Source: an uncultured Clostridia bacterium
GTDB lineage: Bacteria > Bacillota > Clostridia > Christensenellales > Aristaeellaceae
Assembly: GCA_934663595.1 (NCBI GenBank)
Contig: CAKUKM010000038.1
Coordinates: forward strand, 1 to 19,357
Direction: 5' to 3'
DNA: 19,357 nucleotides
Under the pieces are notes generated by a model, which had not been told where the DNA came from, ran no database searches, and was given only the letters and a program-made list of their open reading frames with translations. Below, one piece after another: positions 1 through 6,100 of this stretch (the first letter of the stretch is position 1; each line of letters opens with the position of its first letter). Made by a program: the position numbers and the translations under genes.

Positions 1-2
1 GG

Positions 3-71
3 GAGAATGTCACAGCGTTTGGTATCGCTTTCTGCAAGAAGCGCTGCAGGGTAGTTTTCGAGAAGCTATAA
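3..71 (+). pseudogene. C-terminal tail of a truncated gene, possibly AAA-ATPase/PD-(D/E)XK (DUF1703-type) protein
   Basis: An open frame enters from the left edge and stops at TAA 69-71, giving 22 residues that include VTAFGIAFCKKRCRVV. I recall the motif 'GIAFxxKxCxV' as the final beta strand of AAA-ATPase-like proteins with a C-terminal PD-(D/E)XK nuclease domain (DUF1703), which are common in gut Clostridia and Bacteroidia. Whether the gene is whole outside the window cannot be seen. A competing frame (2-139) is also open but ends in a low-complexity Cys/Pro stretch and looks random. The assignment rests on one short motif and is tentative. Confidence 0.4.
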
Positions 72-125
72 AGGGTGCGCAAGGGGTGCGCAAAAGGGGT
101 GCAAACTGCCCCCCTGCACCCCCTT
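71..125. repeat. Short G-rich tandem repeats running into a hairpin
   Basis: Three near-copies of an AAGGGGTGCGC unit lie head to tail at 71-80, 81-91 and 92-102. The last copy forms the left arm (96-103, GGGGTGCA) of a perfect 8-bp hairpin with 115-122, followed by a modest T-rich stretch. It directly follows the stop codon of the truncated gene and could be a weak terminator. The rest of 126-168 shows nothing recognisable. Confidence 0.4.
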
Positions 126-168
126 ATTCTATTTCGTAACTTGTATCATTATATAGGTACAGACACAC

Positions 169-204
169 AAGAACCTGCAGAAATGCAGGTTCTTTTCTTT
201 TGTT
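169..204 (+). terminator. Rho-independent terminator
   Basis: A perfect 11-bp stem (AAGAACCTGCA at 169-179 with 184-194) closes on a GAAA tetraloop. A T-rich tail (195-204) follows on the plus strand. It would end plus-strand transcription of the gene entering from the left. The minus strand has no U-run after the stem, so it does not serve the converging gene at 296. The only candidate there is a weak 6-bp GC hairpin at 243-261. Confidence 0.85.
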
Positions 205-295
205 TCAAACGGGAATGCAGGATTTGCGCATTTCTTCGCAAAGGCGCGAGCGATCCGCGCCAAAGCTTATTCCTCGAATTCTTCCTTCCCGAACG

Positions 296-1156
296 CTATA
301 TGCGCCCGTTGTTTTGCCGATAGGTTTCCAATATTTTGGGGCTTACTCTATTCAAATGCCTACATATATATTCCACTGTATCGTTCACAAAGCGGTCTAT
401 CCATTCCCGATCGTTCGCTTCTATGCGCTCGATGGCGTGCTGCACGAGTTCGAGTTCACGCAGATCCGACTCGAAAGAATATTCATCGTAGTGTTCTTTT
501 ATCGCTCGAGCGAACTCGCGAAGAATGCGCAGGGCGGTATCATTGTCCCCCCTCATCAGCACGCCGACAGGAGTAAGCATTTCCCAAGGCTCCGGCACCC
601 TATGATTCGATCCATACTTTTCATTCGTGCTCCGTATACTCAATTCAACCCGTCTGTGGTCATCCTTTGCAACAGCGTCAAGGTTGCTCAGCTGATTCAA
701 AATCGGGATGCCGCGCTCTTGCATCAGCTGGCACGACTTCTCAATTGCATCCTCAAAATCGTTCATAAGCCTAAAGACCGACTGGCCGCAATAATCGGCG
801 TTCGGATACCGAAATTCGCACAGCTTTTCCAGCGTAGGGCCCGCCGAACACCAATGCATGTGCAACCAGCGCGGAGGATCGTCCGGAAGTGAATTCAGCA
901 CGAATCGCCAGCTGCGCAACAGCAGGTTGGCTTCGGCGGCTATTTCGCAAAAGCCGCTCTCTGGAATATGACGGAATGTGACGACCTGCAGAATATAGTC
1001 GTCGCAGAGCCGAATGAAATCGGCGCCCTTCCGGATAAAGCCCTCCGGCTTCAGGAGCGGTTCAAAGCGCTTCACAAAGCAGGCGCGGCGGCGCTTTTTC
1101 TGCTCCGGCGTAATTTTTGCATAGCTCAGTACTCCATACAGTTCTTCAGAGGTCAT
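296..1156 (-). CDS. DUF4304-like hypothetical protein
   Basis: The product is 286 residues with no signal peptide and no membrane segment, so it is probably cytoplasmic. Residues about 27-80 follow the pattern of DUF4304 proteins: an N-terminal helix, then 'LLKPEGFIRKGADF', then a hydrophobic strand ending in 'LQVVTF'. The remainder (a WLHMHWCS segment near 115 and a helical C-terminus) is not recognised. A clear Shine-Dalgarno site (AAAGGAAG, about 8 nt upstream) supports the ATG at 1156. The gene lies 18 bp after the membrane-protein gene that starts at 1852, so the two are probably co-transcribed. Base composition is visibly more AT-rich than the centre of the window, as expected for transferred accessory DNA. 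DUF4304-family proteins are often found among toxin-immunity or mobile-island cargo, but no function can be assigned here. Confidence 0.75.
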   Translation of the reverse strand: MTSEELYGVLSYAKITPEQKKRRRACFVKRFEPLLKPEGFIRKGADFIRLCDDYILQVVTFRHIPESGFCEIAAEANLLLRSWRFVLNSLPDDPPRWLHMHWCSAGPTLEKLCEFRYPNADYCGQSVFRLMNDFEDAIEKSCQLMQERGIPILNQLSNLDAVAKDDHRRVELSIRSTNEKYGSNHRVPEPWEMLTPVGVLMRGDNDTALRILREFARAIKEHYDEYSFESDLRELELVQHAIERIEANDREWIDRFVNDTVEYICRHLNRVSPKILETYRQNNGRI

Positions 1157-1174
1157 ACTTTGCTTCCTTTCTAT

Positions 1175-1852
1175 TTATAATTCATTCCACGGAACAAAAA
1201 CATCGTAGGTGCTTGGAGTGATCCGTTCGGCGTTTCGTTCGGTCAGCCATGGAACATCCGGGCTTTCGGAGACGTAGAGCGCGTACCAGTCCCCATCCCA
1301 TGTATAGTCTTCCGCAAACAGGATGCCGTTTCTAAAGCTCCTGGCGTTCCTTATTTTGCGCTTCAAATATTTCAACGAGTCATGATACTGGCTGCTGAAA
1401 TGGATCGCCGTTCCTTCGCCCTGTCGGTCCGAATACAGAATAACGGCGTTATCGTCCGGATTCACTTTCATCTCTTCGAATTCGTATTCCTTCAGGCAGC
1501 CATACAGCGCTTCCACCTCGGCGTACAAATCCTTGCCGGCGATTTGATCCATGATCGTTTCTCCGGACAGCATACAGGTAAGCGCAACGATCGGCAATAC
1601 GCAAAGAATGCGCACCGCTTTATAGATCCAGAGTTCAGTCCTTTTCCATGAAACGACGCAGCTTATGCACAATGTAATCACGGCCTCTACGGCGATAACG
1701 GGGAAAATAAATGTCATGCCGCCTATTTTCTTCACGCCGCATTCAACGAAAAAGAGCAATATGTGCAGCGCCATCCATGTAAGGATCGGAAACCTGCAAT
1801 AGATTCTCCTGAGCATAGATACCGTCTTTCTATTCTTCATACTCCCTGCCAT
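1175..1852 (-). CDS. Membrane protein of unknown function, three N-terminal helices
   Basis: This is a 225-residue protein. Three hydrophobic segments lie at about residues 20-37, 42-66 and 75-97. A soluble domain of about 125 residues follows, starting with a charged helix (DLYAEVEALYGCLKEYEFEE) and ending with several aromatic strands (WDGDWYALYVSE). The arrangement suggests a membrane-anchored sensor or lipid-side domain, but I do not recognise the family. Two starts are possible: ATG 1852, with GGGGG 4 nt upstream, and ATG 1840 (MKNRKT), with AGGGAG very close. The gene begins only 10 bp after the terminator of the upstream regulator and has no visible promoter of its own. Expression may depend on read-through or on a promoter inside the regulator gene. 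Confidence 0.7.
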   Translation of the reverse strand: MAGSMKNRKTVSMLRRIYCRFPILTWMALHILLFFVECGVKKIGGMTFIFPVIAVEAVITLCISCVVSWKRTELWIYKAVRILCVLPIVALTCMLSGETIMDQIAGKDLYAEVEALYGCLKEYEFEEMKVNPDDNAVILYSDRQGEGTAIHFSSQYHDSLKYLKRKIRNARSFRNGILFAEDYTWDGDWYALYVSESPDVPWLTERNAERITPSTYDVFVPWNEL

Positions 1853-1862
1853 ATTTCCCCCA

Positions 1863-1910
1863 TAAACAAAAAGACCGCCCGCGCTTTCATGGCGCTTCGC
1901 AGGCGATCTT
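1863..1910 (-). terminator. Rho-independent terminator of the XRE regulator gene
   Basis: Read on the minus strand, a 13-bp stem (1898-1910 with 1871-1883, two wobble pairs) encloses a loop that can form a second short GCGC stem. It is followed by TTTTTGTTT. It starts 7 nt after the regulator stop codon and ends 10 nt before the next start codon. Confidence 0.8.
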
Positions 1911-1916
1911 CTTGCT

Positions 1917-2618
1917 TTACAGCGTTCTGGTGAGCTTTACGCACAGGCCGACGACCTTGACCTCCGCCGCCGGCACGACGACGGCATGGAATTCCGAATC
2001 AAACGACTGCATCTGAATCCGGCTGCCGTCCAGCCGGAGCAGCTTGCGCACGATTCGCTCGCCCTTATACACGATCAGCATGATCCGGTCGTCCTCGGGC
2101 TTGCTCGCGGGCACGGTCAGCAGCAGATCGCCCGCGTACACGCGAAAGCCGCGCAGCGCGTTGTCCGGGCAGCGGTAATACAGCACCTTGTCCGGCGCGC
2201 CGCCCTCGATTTTTCCGCCGATTACCGGCGTGAGCACGTGATCGATTACCACGCCCTCCGGATCGCAGACGGGCACGCGCTTGACCACGCCGCCCAGCGC
2301 GTCCAGCCAGGCGTCGCTCGATTCGCGCGCGGCCTGCTCCTTCTGCGGCTGCTCCGGTTCAATCGGCAATACATAGGCGCGCGGCTTCGGGCGCAGCTGC
2401 ACCTCCGGCTCCGCGGCCACGTCCAGCTCCGTCGAAATCGGGTTCTCCGCGCCGAGCACCTTCAATATGCGCTGCGCCTGATCGTCCGACACAATGCGGC
2501 GGCCGGCCTCGATATCCTTAATTACGTTTTCCGCCATGCCGCACTTCTTGCCCAGCGCCTTCTCGGTCATTTTCTTCTTCAGGCGCGCCGCGCGGATGGT
2601 ATCTCCCAATCGGCTCAT
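1917..2618 (-). CDS. XRE-family regulator with degenerate S24/LexA-like C-terminal domain
   Basis: This is a 233-residue DNA-binding regulator. Residues 4-57 form a Cro/CI helix-turn-helix (LGDTIRAARLKKKMTEKALG, then IKDIEAGRR). Residues 65-112 are a Pro/Glu-rich linker. Residues about 114-230 follow the beta layout of S24 peptidase-like domains (YAGDLLLTVP, LIVYKGERIVRKLLRLDG, VVGLCVKL). In active LexA/CI proteins the nucleophile sits in a G-[DE]-S-M motif. Here the equivalent stretch reads PDNALRGF, so the serine appears to be lost, while the lysine (K192, VRKLL) is kept. Autocleavage is therefore unlikely, and the domain may sense or dimerise instead. The start at 2618 was chosen over the in-frame ATG at 2687 because AAAGGAAGA lies 8 nt upstream and the promoter (2649-2677) lies inside the longer form. 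Confidence 0.9.
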   Translation of the reverse strand: MSRLGDTIRAARLKKKMTEKALGKKCGMAENVIKDIEAGRRIVSDDQAQRILKVLGAENPISTELDVAAEPEVQLRPKPRAYVLPIEPEQPQKEQAARESSDAWLDALGGVVKRVPVCDPEGVVIDHVLTPVIGGKIEGGAPDKVLYYRCPDNALRGFRVYAGDLLLTVPASKPEDDRIMLIVYKGERIVRKLLRLDGSRIQMQSFDSEFHAVVVPAAEVKVVGLCVKLTRTL

Positions 2619-2648
2619 ACTGCATCTTCCTTTAATCTGATTTCTCTT

Positions 2649-2677
2649 ATTGTACCACAGGGGCGCAGAAACGTCAA
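2649..2677 (-). promoter_or_regulatory. Sigma-A promoter of the XRE regulator
   Basis: On the minus strand, TTGACG (2672-2677) and TACAAT (2649-2654) are separated by exactly 17 bp. The -35 box overlaps the stop codon of the holin gene. The promoter gives a short leader to the regulator start at 2618. Confidence 0.85.
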
Positions 2678-2685
2678 TTCTGCGC
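2663..2685. promoter_or_regulatory. Inverted-repeat operator centred on the XRE promoter -35 box
   Basis: Perfect 8-bp arms, GCGCAGAA (2663-2670) and TTCTGCGC (2678-2685), flank a 7-bp centre that contains the whole -35 hexamer. The size, symmetry and placement are typical of a Cro/CI-type operator. Autorepression by the XRE protein is inferred. The right arm lies inside the last codons of the holin gene. Confidence 0.7.
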
Positions 2686-2880
2686 ATTCGCCTGGTTGTA
2701 TTGCGCGGAGCTGATGCCGAGCAGCACGCCCAGGAACGTATCGATCGCGGCGATCGTGCCGAGCACCTGCTCGCCCAGCGGGAAATTCCAGATGCCCGCC
2801 AGCGCGAAATACAGCGTGCCCAGCGCGGGCAGAAGCACCATTGCGATCCACTTTAAAATATCATACGTTCGATTGCTCAT
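2674..2880 (-). CDS. Phage holin (Dp-1 family)
   Basis: This 68-residue protein has two hydrophobic segments (about residues 9-30 and 36-58). The sequence MSNRTYDILKWIAMVLLPAL, then IWNFP, then TIAAIDTFLGVLLGISSAQY matches what I know of the Phage_holin_Dp1 family, whose members are about 65-75 residues and form the membrane lesion that lets an endolysin out. A strong ribosome site (AAAGGGAGG, 9 nt upstream) supports the start. No endolysin, tail or other phage structural gene is visible nearby, so this is a stray phage gene or a domesticated copy. No clear promoter precedes it. It may be read through from the DeoR gene 70 bp upstream, where the GC-rich gap holds only a palindromic GGCGCGCC stretch and no good terminator. 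Confidence 0.85.
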   Translation of the reverse strand: MSNRTYDILKWIAMVLLPALGTLYFALAGIWNFPLGEQVLGTIAAIDTFLGVLLGISSAQYNQANAQN

Positions 2881-2950
2881 AGGTTCCGGCCTCCCTTTTT
2901 GCAGCGTTCTGCTTCAAGGCTATGCCGGCGCGCCGCGGGCAATTCCAGTT

Positions 2951-3670
2951 CTATTTGGGCCGCTCGTCGTCCGTAATCCACGCGTCCGCCTGCTTCAGGG
3001 GGCATAGATTGTAGCAATAGGTCTTGCCGAGCTTGGAGTGGTCGCTTAAAAAGATGCGCTGGCGGCTCTGCTCGAACATCGCGCGGCGCACGTTCGTCTC
3101 CTCGACGGACGCATCGTTGATCATGCCCGTTTCCGAAACGCCGCGGCTGGAAAAAAAGAACACGTCGGCGTTAAAATGGCGCACGAAATCCACCGCGAAA
3201 TCGCCCACATAGGCCGACGAATTGTGCAGCATCAGTCCGCCGGTGCAATACACCTTGTGATTCAGCCCGCTCAGCTCCTGCGCGGTTTTCAGCCCGTTGG
3301 TCACGATCGTGAGGAGCTTGAACGATTCAAAGTATTTAATCAGAAACATCACCGTCGACGATGCGTCCAGGAAAATCACCTGGCCGTCGCGCAGATACTT
3401 CGCCGCCTTCGCCGCGATTTCGCGCTTGGCCTCGACGTTCTGCTGCTCGCGCACCGCAATCGGCAATTCCCGGTTCGCGCCGTCGAGCAGCACCACGCCG
3501 CCGTGCAGCCGCTTGACCAGACCGCGCTTTTCCAGCTCCGTCAGATCCCGCCGCACCGTCGCCTCGCTCGCGTACAGGCGATTCGCCAGCGTCTTGACCG
3601 TCGCGGTCGGCTTTTCGCGCAGAAACGCCAGAATATGATCCAGTCTCTCAATTTCAAACATTTTGTTCAT
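2951..3670 (-). CDS. DeoR/GlpR-family transcriptional repressor
   Basis: This 239-residue regulator is a typical length for the family. Residues 5-60 are the DeoR winged helix-turn-helix (RLDHILAFLREK, then ASEATVRRDLTELEKRGLVKR). Residues about 76-235 form the DeoRC sensor domain, with the phosphosugar-site motifs DASST (102-106), TNG (124-126), CTGG (142-145) and SDHSKLGK (209-216). Members sense phosphorylated metabolites such as glycerol-3-phosphate or sugar phosphates. The gene diverges from the ABC importer operon at 4150 and has its own promoter, so local control of that operon is the natural inference. Start choice: ATG 3670 with GAGAG about 10 nt upstream. ATG 3661 (MFEIERL, the usual family beginning) is equally plausible. 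Confidence 0.93.
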   Translation of the reverse strand: MNKMFEIERLDHILAFLREKPTATVKTLANRLYASEATVRRDLTELEKRGLVKRLHGGVVLLDGANRELPIAVREQQNVEAKREIAAKAAKYLRDGQVIFLDASSTVMFLIKYFESFKLLTIVTNGLKTAQELSGLNHKVYCTGGLMLHNSSAYVGDFAVDFVRHFNADVFFFSSRGVSETGMINDASVEETNVRRAMFEQSRQRIFLSDHSKLGKTYCYNLCPLKQADAWITDDERPK

Positions 3671-3735
3671 CTTTATATGCTCTCGAACCGCGCCCGCCTT
3701 TTGCTTTCGCTTTCCGCGCGTTCACCCTCGTTTTG

Positions 3736-3764
3736 AATATACCACATCGCGCGCGATCTTTCAA
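3736..3764 (-). promoter_or_regulatory. Sigma-A promoter of the deoR-type gene with palindromic spacer
   Basis: On the minus strand, TTGAAA (3759-3764) and TATATT (3736-3741) are 17 bp apart. The spacer contains a perfect 12-bp palindrome, ATCGCGCGCGAT (3746-3757), which could be an operator, although short CG-rich palindromes are common in this genome. The predicted leader is about 60 nt. Confidence 0.8.
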
Positions 3765-3842
3765 GCGGCACGCGATCAATTGCGCTTTTTTATCATTGGT
3801 TAACGTTTTTGCGAAGCGCGCGCGTCAGAAAACGCGCTCGTA

Positions 3843-3873
3843 TTTGATCATTTCATACTGTTTTTGTTCATTT
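3843..3873. promoter_or_regulatory. Direct repeats, candidate operator upstream of the ABC operon
   Basis: TTTGATCATTT (3843-3853) and TTTGTTCATTT (3863-3873) differ at one base and are spaced exactly 20 bp apart, two helical turns. They end 32 bp upstream of the -35 box of the importer promoter. DeoR-family proteins often bind repeated sites, so these are the best candidate sites in the divergent intergenic region (3671-4149). Confidence 0.45.
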
Positions 3874-3905
3874 AGACGATTTTCAATCAATTTAGCGGCC
3901 AGGTG

Positions 3906-3934
3906 TTGATTATTTGTACAATAAAATATATAAT
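3906..3934 (+). promoter_or_regulatory. Sigma-A promoter of the ABC importer operon
   Basis: TTGATT (3906-3911) and a perfect TATAAT (3929-3934) are separated by 17 bp in an AT-rich patch. An 8-bp palindrome TTGTACAA (3914-3921) lies in the spacer. Transcription should begin near 3941. Confidence 0.85.
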
Positions 3935-3940
3935 ATACTA

Positions 3941-4149
3941 CATAAGAAGATCCATTACCCAGAATGATAAGCCAGCGGCGAACGGCTCTCTTTACGCGCC
4001 GCAATTTTCATTTGACGGGAAAGGCGACCGGCTGGGGCAAACAGGCGCGGGCCATACGGCCTGCAACCGCGTTTCGGCCGCGCAAATGGGAATCTGCTTT
4101 GCGTTCCCCTGCGCATGAAGGCGGACAAACACGAAAATGAGGTGTAACC
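3941..4149 (+). other. Long 5' leader of the ABC operon
   Basis: About 209 nt separate the predicted transcription start from the ATPase start codon. The stretch can form several short GC stems: GCGGCG 3975-3980 with CGCCGC 3997-4002, followed by a weak T-rich run, and GGCC-ATAC-GGCC within the 4051-4070 area. No known riboswitch consensus was recognised. A 58-codon frame starting at 3964 has no ribosome site and an Arg-rich composition, so it is not called. The operon's ribosome site is GAGGTG at about 4139-4144. Confidence 0.4.
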
Positions 4150-5196
4150 ATGGCATCGATTACCTTTGAGAAAGTGACCAAGAGCTTCGGCAGCAATACC
4201 GTAATCGAGAATCTCGATCTGGAGATCGCGGACGGCTCCTTTACCGTATTGGTCGGCCCCTCCGGCTGCGGAAAGACGACGCTGCTGCGCATGATCGCCG
4301 GCATCGGCCCGCAGACCTCCGGCCGCGTATTGATCGACGGCAAGGACGTAACGCAGATCGCCCCCGGCAAGCGCGGCGTTGCAATGGTATTCCAGAACTA
4401 CGCGATTTACCCGACGATGACCGTTCGCGACAACATCGAATTCGGCCTGAAGAACAACAAGGTGCCGAAGGCGCAGCGCGAAAAGCTGATTCGCGAGGCG
4501 TGCGAAAAGGTCGGCCTGACCCAGTATCTGGACCGCAAGCCCAGCACGCTGTCCGGCGGCCAGCGCCAGCGCGTCGCGCTCGCCCGCGCAATCGTCAAGA
4601 ACCCCAGCGTGTTCCTGATGGACGAGCCGCTTTCCAACCTCGACGCGAAGCTGCGCGTTCAGATGCGCGTTGAGCTGATTGAGCTGCATCACAAGCTGAA
4701 GACCACGTTCGTATACGTCACCCACGATCAGGTCGAGGCCATGTCGATGGCGGACACGATTGTTCTGATGAACAACGGCAAGATCATGCAGATGGCGAGC
4801 CCGTCGGTCATGTATCGCGATCCGGACAACCTGTTCACCGCGCGCTTCATCGGCTCCCCCGCCATGAACATCCGCAAGGTCAACGCCTCCGGCGACACCG
4901 TGGGCTTCCGCCCCGAAAAGGGTCTGATTTCCGCATCGCCGATCGAGAACGCGTTCTGCATGCGCGGCACGGTCATCGCCAAGGAGCTGCTCGGCAGCGT
5001 GGTCAACTATTCCGTGCGCGATAATGAGGACAACGTCTACATCGTCAGCACCGACGACGAGAGCTTCTTCATGGGCCAGGAGCTGTATGTGGGCAGCCGG
5101 TTTGAAAACATCTATCTGTTCGGCTCCGACGAGCAGCGCATCCGCGAAGGCGACGCCAATTACGCCCAGCTGCTCGAAGCGGTGAGGAGGCTGTAA
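4150..5196 (+). CDS. ABC importer ATPase, UgpC/MalK family
   Basis: This 348-residue ATPase powers a type I ABC importer at the inner face of the membrane. All nucleotide-site motifs are present: Walker A GPSGCGKT (36-43), Q-loop Q82 in FQNYAIYP, signature LSGGQ (134-138), Walker B VFLMDEP (154-160), D-loop SNLDAK (162-167) and switch H192. Residues from about 240 to the end form the MalK-type regulatory/TOBE domain (GFRPEKG near 252). That domain is somewhat shorter than the roughly 370-residue family norm. It is unusual that the ATPase is the first gene of the operon. Its 3' end carries the ribosome site (GAGGAGG) of the next gene, and the two genes abut with no gap, so translation is coupled. 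Confidence 0.95.
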   Translation: MASITFEKVTKSFGSNTVIENLDLEIADGSFTVLVGPSGCGKTTLLRMIAGIGPQTSGRVLIDGKDVTQIAPGKRGVAMVFQNYAIYPTMTVRDNIEFGLKNNKVPKAQREKLIREACEKVGLTQYLDRKPSTLSGGQRQRVALARAIVKNPSVFLMDEPLSNLDAKLRVQMRVELIELHHKLKTTFVYVTHDQVEAMSMADTIVLMNNGKIMQMASPSVMYRDPDNLFTARFIGSPAMNIRKVNASGDTVGFRPEKGLISASPIENAFCMRGTVIAKELLGSVVNYSVRDNEDNVYIVSTDDESFFMGQELYVGSRFENIYLFGSDEQRIREGDANYAQLLEAVRRL

Positions 5197-6081
5197 ATGA
5201 AAACGCGTCTCATCGATAAACTCAAACCGTATCTGCTGCTGCTGCCGGCGTTTGTCGGAATCGGCGCATTTACGATTTACCCGGTCATCAAGGTCATTTA
5301 CTGGAGCCTGTTCAAGGTCAACCAGCTCAACCCCGGTAAGACGAAGTTCGTGGGCGTCAAGAATTATCAGTATCTGCTGACGAACAAGAACTTCCTGAAG
5401 ACCATGTCCAACACCGGCGTTTACACGCTGTGGACGGTCGTGATCATCATGATCATCGCCATTGTCCTCGCGGTGTGGCTTTCCAAGAAGCAGGACAAGA
5501 TGACGAAGTTCACCCAGGCGGCAGCGTTTACGCCCCACATCATCTCGATGGTTTCCATCGCGATGGTCTTCGCCCAGATGATGAATCCGAACTTCGGTCT
5601 GTTCAACGCGGCGCTGGAGGCGGTCGGTCTTCCGAGAATGCAGTGGCTGCAGTCGTCCGACACGGCGATGGGCTCGGTCATTTTCGTCGCCTGCTGGAAG
5701 AGCATCGGCTATTACTCGCTGATCATCATCGGCGCGCTGCAGAGCATTTCGCCGAGCATCTACGAGGCGGCGGCGCTGGACAATTCCGGCAGCATCCGCA
5801 CGATGCGCAAGATCACGATCCCGATGATTTCGCCGCAGCTGTTCTTCACGCTGATCGTCATGACCATCGGCTCGTTCAAGGTGTTCGATACGGTTCGCCT
5901 GCTGACCGACGGCGGCCCGAACAACGCCACCAGCACCATCGTGTACTACATCTACAAGACGGTGTTCTGGGACAACAACGTCGGCCGCGCGTGCGCAGCG
6001 AGCGTAATCCTGCTGGCCTGCGTAGGCGTGCTCACGTTCGTGTATTTCCGCCTGCTGAGCCGCAAGGTGCACTATCAATAA
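5197..6081 (+). CDS. ABC importer permease, MalF/UgpA family
   Basis: This 294-residue integral membrane protein has six predicted helices (first at about 11-37, then about 75-95, 107-128, 158-180, 212-235 and 264-285). The cytoplasmic EAA loop that docks on the ATPase is clear: EAAALDNSGSIRTMRKITIP (190-209). It pairs with the next gene product to form the translocation channel. The start codon directly follows the ATPase stop codon. The length and the 'PAFVGIGAFTIYP' beginning fit the UgpA/LacF group of carbohydrate and glycerol-phosphate transporters. Confidence 0.95.
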   Translation: MKTRLIDKLKPYLLLLPAFVGIGAFTIYPVIKVIYWSLFKVNQLNPGKTKFVGVKNYQYLLTNKNFLKTMSNTGVYTLWTVVIIMIIAIVLAVWLSKKQDKMTKFTQAAAFTPHIISMVSIAMVFAQMMNPNFGLFNAALEAVGLPRMQWLQSSDTAMGSVIFVACWKSIGYYSLIIIGALQSISPSIYEAAALDNSGSIRTMRKITIPMISPQLFFTLIVMTIGSFKVFDTVRLLTDGGPNNATSTIVYYIYKTVFWDNNVGRACAASVILLACVGVLTFVYFRLLSRKVHYQ

Positions 6082-6100
6082 GAAAGGAAGTCTCTGATTT

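Noticed and set aside
2619..2687. Longer start for the XRE regulator at 2687
   Set aside because: The promoter and operator lie inside this extension, and the helix-turn-helix begins right after the ATG at 2618, which has a good ribosome site.
3790..3810. Possible catabolite-repression (cre) site around GGTTAACGTTTT
   Set aside because: It has the right flavour, but several conserved cre positions do not match on either strand.
3746..3837. Several CG-rich palindromes (GCGCGCG runs) read as operators
   Set aside because: Such strings recur throughout the window as a composition effect. Only the one in the deoR promoter spacer is noted, with low weight.
3964..4140. 58-codon frame in the leader of the ABC operon (possible leader peptide)
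   Set aside because: It has no ribosome site and an Arg-rich, unstructured composition. It has no regulatory codon run and is likely a chance frame.
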